A stretch of DNA of 38,874 bases, taken from an uncultured Oxalobacteraceae bacterium (GTDB lineage: Bacteria > Pseudomonadota > Gammaproteobacteria > Burkholderiales > Burkholderiaceae). Position numbers and translations under genes: made by a program. Shown here in pieces: positions 36,472 to 38,874 of this stretch. Within the stretch, counting starts at the first letter, position 1. Each line of letters begins with the position of its first letter. Below the pieces are notes generated by a model that searched no databases, was not told the DNA's origin, and saw only the letters and a list, made by a program, of their open reading frames with translations. The stretch covers positions 1 to 38,874 of the forward strand of contig CAMLIL010000053.1 in NCBI GenBank assembly GCA_946480015.1, in the 5' to 3' direction.

Positions 36472-38721
36472 TTATGTGTCGTCCATGCAAATGTTTTTTA
36501 CGCTTAAGGATTCGGCTAATCGGTCATCTAGCTGATTTGGCTCACCAGTAGTGCGGTTAGTTCCGTTAATTGAAGTCGCAACCATTTCAACAGTTTGTCG
36601 ACTTATTCCACCGGTAGTTATTATTGAATTGATCGTGCGAAAACGCGCACGTTGAGAACCTGCCGTCCAGTACCATCCCCCTGCGTCAATCGCATTGTAA
36701 GCGTCAGTAGATAAGCGTTGCGGGTCAGGTATATCGGGCGCCCGATCTGGACGGGACGGATTCCACCATGGACTCTGAAAGGATGTAGGAGCAAGCCAAC
36801 CTCGGTACACCCAATATTTGCTGTAATTTTCCATACCAGTAAGCTGTTTCATCCCTCTGCCTCTGAATTTTGGCGCGTCTAAGCGTTCAATATTTCCTAA
36901 TCGCCCAACCAAATAGTATAAATAATCATTAAGACTATTTGGTACGTAAAACCCATCGTCTTCCGGCTGAAAACTTGCGTGCCCAGGATTCCGGGAAAAG
37001 CTAACAGAGCCTTCCACCATTAAAGTCAAATACATCGATTCCACAGCGCCTTCACCAAGGAAATGCGTCATTCGTACTGGCGTATTAATGAAGTATTTAC
37101 GCATTACTTTATTGATCGCAGTTCGATATTGGTTTCGTATTGTTGTGGGCGTTCGTTGACGGCCTTCTGTCTGCAGTGCCCTTACAGGATATTTACTGTC
37201 CGGGTATATCCTTGCCAATTCTTTCTCACTCAACCACCCACACTTTCTGAAGTGCCGAATAAACTCCCTCGGCTGCCAATGCCAGTGATTGCCGCTAATA
37301 CCTGTTCCACCCGGCCAGAACGCCAATGCCGCAATATGCGCCCGCAGTTCTTGGAAGTCTGTGTTTGATAAGGGGTTCGGGTTGTCTGCTGTTCTCGTTT
37401 TCAGCCAGCCCCAGCGGACGTCAATGGTGCTGCTGTCCCATTCTGTGGGGAATTTCGCAATGACCTTGGCAAGCTTGGGCGCAATCTTTGCGTCATTAAG
37501 TCGCGCGGTAGCTTCGCGTGGCTCTACTCTGTCGTCGCCGTTGACGTCCAGCCAGCCTTTAATCATCGCCGAATCACAACGGCTGTCCTGGTCTGCGCTG
37601 TCGTCAACGAGTTTCCACTGTTTCCAGTGCGGGAAATCGGCATCGCTAAATTTATGGACCGTGGTTGCGTTCAGATTCACCCAACCTTGTCCGCCGGGAT
37701 AGCGAATCTGCCGCCAATGTGGCACATCGGCGGGTGTCAATGCGTCCGGGCCGATGATTCTTCCGAAACGGAGTAATTCGTAGACGGCGCTGGGAGCTGG
37801 ACGATTGTTGGCGGGATAGGCGTCGCTAATCGCTGTGGCGTTGGTGTAGAGATTGTATTCAGCCTCGTTTTCTTCTAATGCAGTGCCGACCGTGCTGCCG
37901 TTGATCTCATAAGTGATGACCGTGGCGTCCCCGCGATTTCCTGCTGCGCCTTCACCGCCTGCATAATGCACGCCGACAATCAGTCCTGTAGTAGTGGTAT
38001 GGGCAACGGGCAGCGCCTGCAGAGGCGGCAGTGGATGACTGGCAGGGGTATGTGGTGGACGCGGCGGCTGCATCATCGCAGTTGCCGAGGTGTGCAGCGG
38101 CTTTTGCGCAAAAATTTGTGTCGCGCCAGGCAAATGAAAATATATCTCGCCATACACGGCGTCGGTGCGCCCGTTGGCTGTCGATGGCAACTCGCCAGTA
38201 GCACGCCCCACGAGGCGCGCCAGATTGGTGTCGTCGCAAATGATTTCAAAGTGCATGCGTCCTCTGTCACCGTTGAGGTAACCGACGCGGCCAATCATGT
38301 CTTTACGATAGACGCGGCATGAAGGCTTTATGGTGTTGGGAATTTCATGCAGGTGCATGTAAATGCTAAAGAAGGTGACCGTGGCATTGTTGCCTTCGCC
38401 AATCTCGGTCTCATGCCGTATGACCACCACGCCGTCGCTGGTGGCACCGTTGTACATCAAGGGGTGTTCAGGAGGGAGATTGGGCAAGCCTTCTGTTGGC
38501 AGGTGGGTGAAGACGACAGTGCCGTCAGCAATCGCTCTGACAGGCTCAAAACCATTGCCCAGGGCAGGGGCATTCAAATGAATACCGCCATGCCAGCCGA
38601 GATTGAAACTGACCGGAAAGGCCCCACGACCGGGAGAGTCACCGGTCATCGCGGCATTGAGCCAGTCGTCCTCGGTCTGGTTGTTGGCACGGGGCGGTAA
38701 AAATGGTGGGCTGATTAGCAA
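36472..38721 (-). CDS. T6SS effector with M23-like and GH19-like peptidoglycan hydrolase domains
   Basis: A 749-residue multidomain protein encoded directly after vgrG. An M23/LytM-like domain spans about 35-205 (WHGGIHLNAP, PVRAIADGTVVF, YMHLHEIPN, RVGYLNGDRGRMHFEI). A Pro-rich linker follows (217-240), then an SH3-like segment around 300-355, an EF-hand loop at 392-403 (D-x-N-x-D...E) and a GH19/lysozyme-like domain at about 528-735 with MTHFLGEGAVES and FRGRGMKQLTGMENYSKYW. It would act on peptidoglycan in the periplasm of a target cell after delivery by VgrG. The start is the TTG at 38721, preceded by AGGAG at 8 nt; the open frame to 38862 and beyond overlaps the VgrG C-terminus in another frame. 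There is no signal peptide. The first zinc site deviates from the M23 norm. Confidence 0.85.
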   Translation of the reverse strand: MLISPPFLPPRANNQTEDDWLNAAMTGDSPGRGAFPVSFNLGWHGGIHLNAPALGNGFEPVRAIADGTVVFTHLPTEGLPNLPPEHPLMYNGATSDGVVVIRHETEIGEGNNATVTFFSIYMHLHEIPNTIKPSCRVYRKDMIGRVGYLNGDRGRMHFEIICDDTNLARLVGRATGELPSTANGRTDAVYGEIYFHLPGATQIFAQKPLHTSATAMMQPPRPPHTPASHPLPPLQALPVAHTTTTGLIVGVHYAGGEGAAGNRGDATVITYEINGSTVGTALEENEAEYNLYTNATAISDAYPANNRPAPSAVYELLRFGRIIGPDALTPADVPHWRQIRYPGGQGWVNLNATTVHKFSDADFPHWKQWKLVDDSADQDSRCDSAMIKGWLDVNGDDRVEPREATARLNDAKIAPKLAKVIAKFPTEWDSSTIDVRWGWLKTRTADNPNPLSNTDFQELRAHIAALAFWPGGTGISGNHWHWQPREFIRHFRKCGWLSEKELARIYPDSKYPVRALQTEGRQRTPTTIRNQYRTAINKVMRKYFINTPVRMTHFLGEGAVESMYLTLMVEGSVSFSRNPGHASFQPEDDGFYVPNSLNDYLYYLVGRLGNIERLDAPKFRGRGMKQLTGMENYSKYWVYRGWLAPTSFQSPWWNPSRPDRAPDIPDPQRLSTDAYNAIDAGGWYWTAGSQRARFRTINSIITTGGISRQTVEMVATSINGTNRTTGEPNQLDDRLAESLSVKNICMDDT

Positions 38722-38729
38722 AGCATCGG

Positions 38730-38734
38730 CTCCT
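38730..38734 (-). promoter_or_regulatory. Ribosome binding site that fixes the effector start
   Basis: AGGAG on the minus strand, overlapping the vgrG stop codon, 8 nt before the TTG at 38721. No ATG or GTG in the effector frame lies at a suitable distance. It couples effector translation to vgrG. Confidence 0.75.
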
Positions 38735-38874
38735 AAAGTGAAAATGGGTATTTCTTGCGCAATCTGAAATCTCCTGCGGGCAGTAAAGGCAGTTCGTACC
38801 GCATGCGGTATGGCCCCAGAAAACTCTTCTTCCCCGCATGCACCGTAATCTTCCCGGGACACTGCACGGTGATA
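38733..38874 (-). CDS. vgrG: VgrG C-terminus (type VI secretion tip protein; 5' part outside the window)
   Basis: Reading the minus strand from 38873 gives about 46 residues and a TAG at 38733-38735. The sequence begins ITVQCPGKITVHAGKKSFLG and ends FRLRKKYPFSL. The first part is the repeated end of the DUF2345 needle of VgrG, where ITV.C.G.ITV.A..K is characteristic. The stop lies 11 nt before the effector TTG. The frame is different from the long open frame that extends the effector upstream. The rest of the gene, including the gp27/gp5-like parts, lies beyond the window. Confidence 0.85.
   Translation of the reverse strand, partial: ITVQCPGKITVHAGKKSFLGPYRMRYELPLLPAGDFRLRKKYPFSL

Noticed and set aside
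38722..38862. N-terminal extension of the effector from the GTG at 38862
   Set aside because: The other frame there encodes a clear VgrG C-terminus with a stop at 38733, and a good ribosome site precedes the TTG at 38721.

Overview
The window is high-GC, densely coded DNA whose gene content and protein sequences point to a betaproteobacterium of the Oxalobacteraceae (Massilia, Duganella or Janthinobacterium type). Indicators are a GTP-type PckG, a Pol IV with a CDCDCFYASVE-type active site, RdgC, a VF530 protein, a liu/MCC leucine-degradation cluster and a VgrG-linked effector. The genus assignment is inference from protein resemblance only.

Layout. 1-5400: 3' part of uvrA, a MarR regulator, a bidirectional terminator, and pckG on the minus strand with a long leader. 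5388-7900: a D-2-hydroxyacid dehydrogenase, an unknown Trp-rich protein, a 168-nt MITE-like hairpin and a single-domain asparaginase. 7940-11862 (minus): rdgC and dinB downstream of a perfect LexA box, then a secreted subtilisin with an unusually hairpin-rich upstream region. 12249-12593: a tRNA-Val/tRNA-Asp unit with promoter and terminator. 12598-15649: a membrane diguanylate cyclase, then a cyclic-nucleotide-binding-domain protein translationally coupled to an AI-2E family permease. 15646-18276: an ExbB-ExbD operon whose third gene encodes a TonB-like membrane-anchored protein ending in a PA14-like beta-sandwich rather than a TonB C-terminus. 18344-22781: an RCC1-repeat lipoprotein, a YgiQ radical SAM protein and two small conserved proteins.

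22809-34438 (minus) is a long run of closely packed genes. Methylcrotonyl-CoA carboxylase beta and methylglutaconyl-CoA hydratase are followed by bioA-bioF-bioD-bioB, then the biotinylated carboxylase subunit, ghrA and HMG-CoA lyase. Biotin synthesis is thus embedded between the two subunits of a biotin enzyme, which suggests supply of cofactor coupled to demand. An operator-like dyad lies inside the preceding ychJ gene.

34505-38874 (minus): a DadA-like oxidase, and at the window edge a type VI secretion cassette. It holds the C-terminus of VgrG, a 749-residue effector with an M23-like N-terminal and a GH19-like C-terminal domain that starts at a TTG codon 11 nt after the vgrG stop, and a small exported Cys-containing protein 1 nt downstream that is the likely periplasmic immunity protein. 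Base composition drops from about 68% GC in the effector N-terminal half to about 40% in its C-terminal domain and the immunity gene (counted on single 60-base lines).

The two systems most worth following are the ExbB-ExbD-PA14-like complex and the VgrG-effector-immunity cassette.
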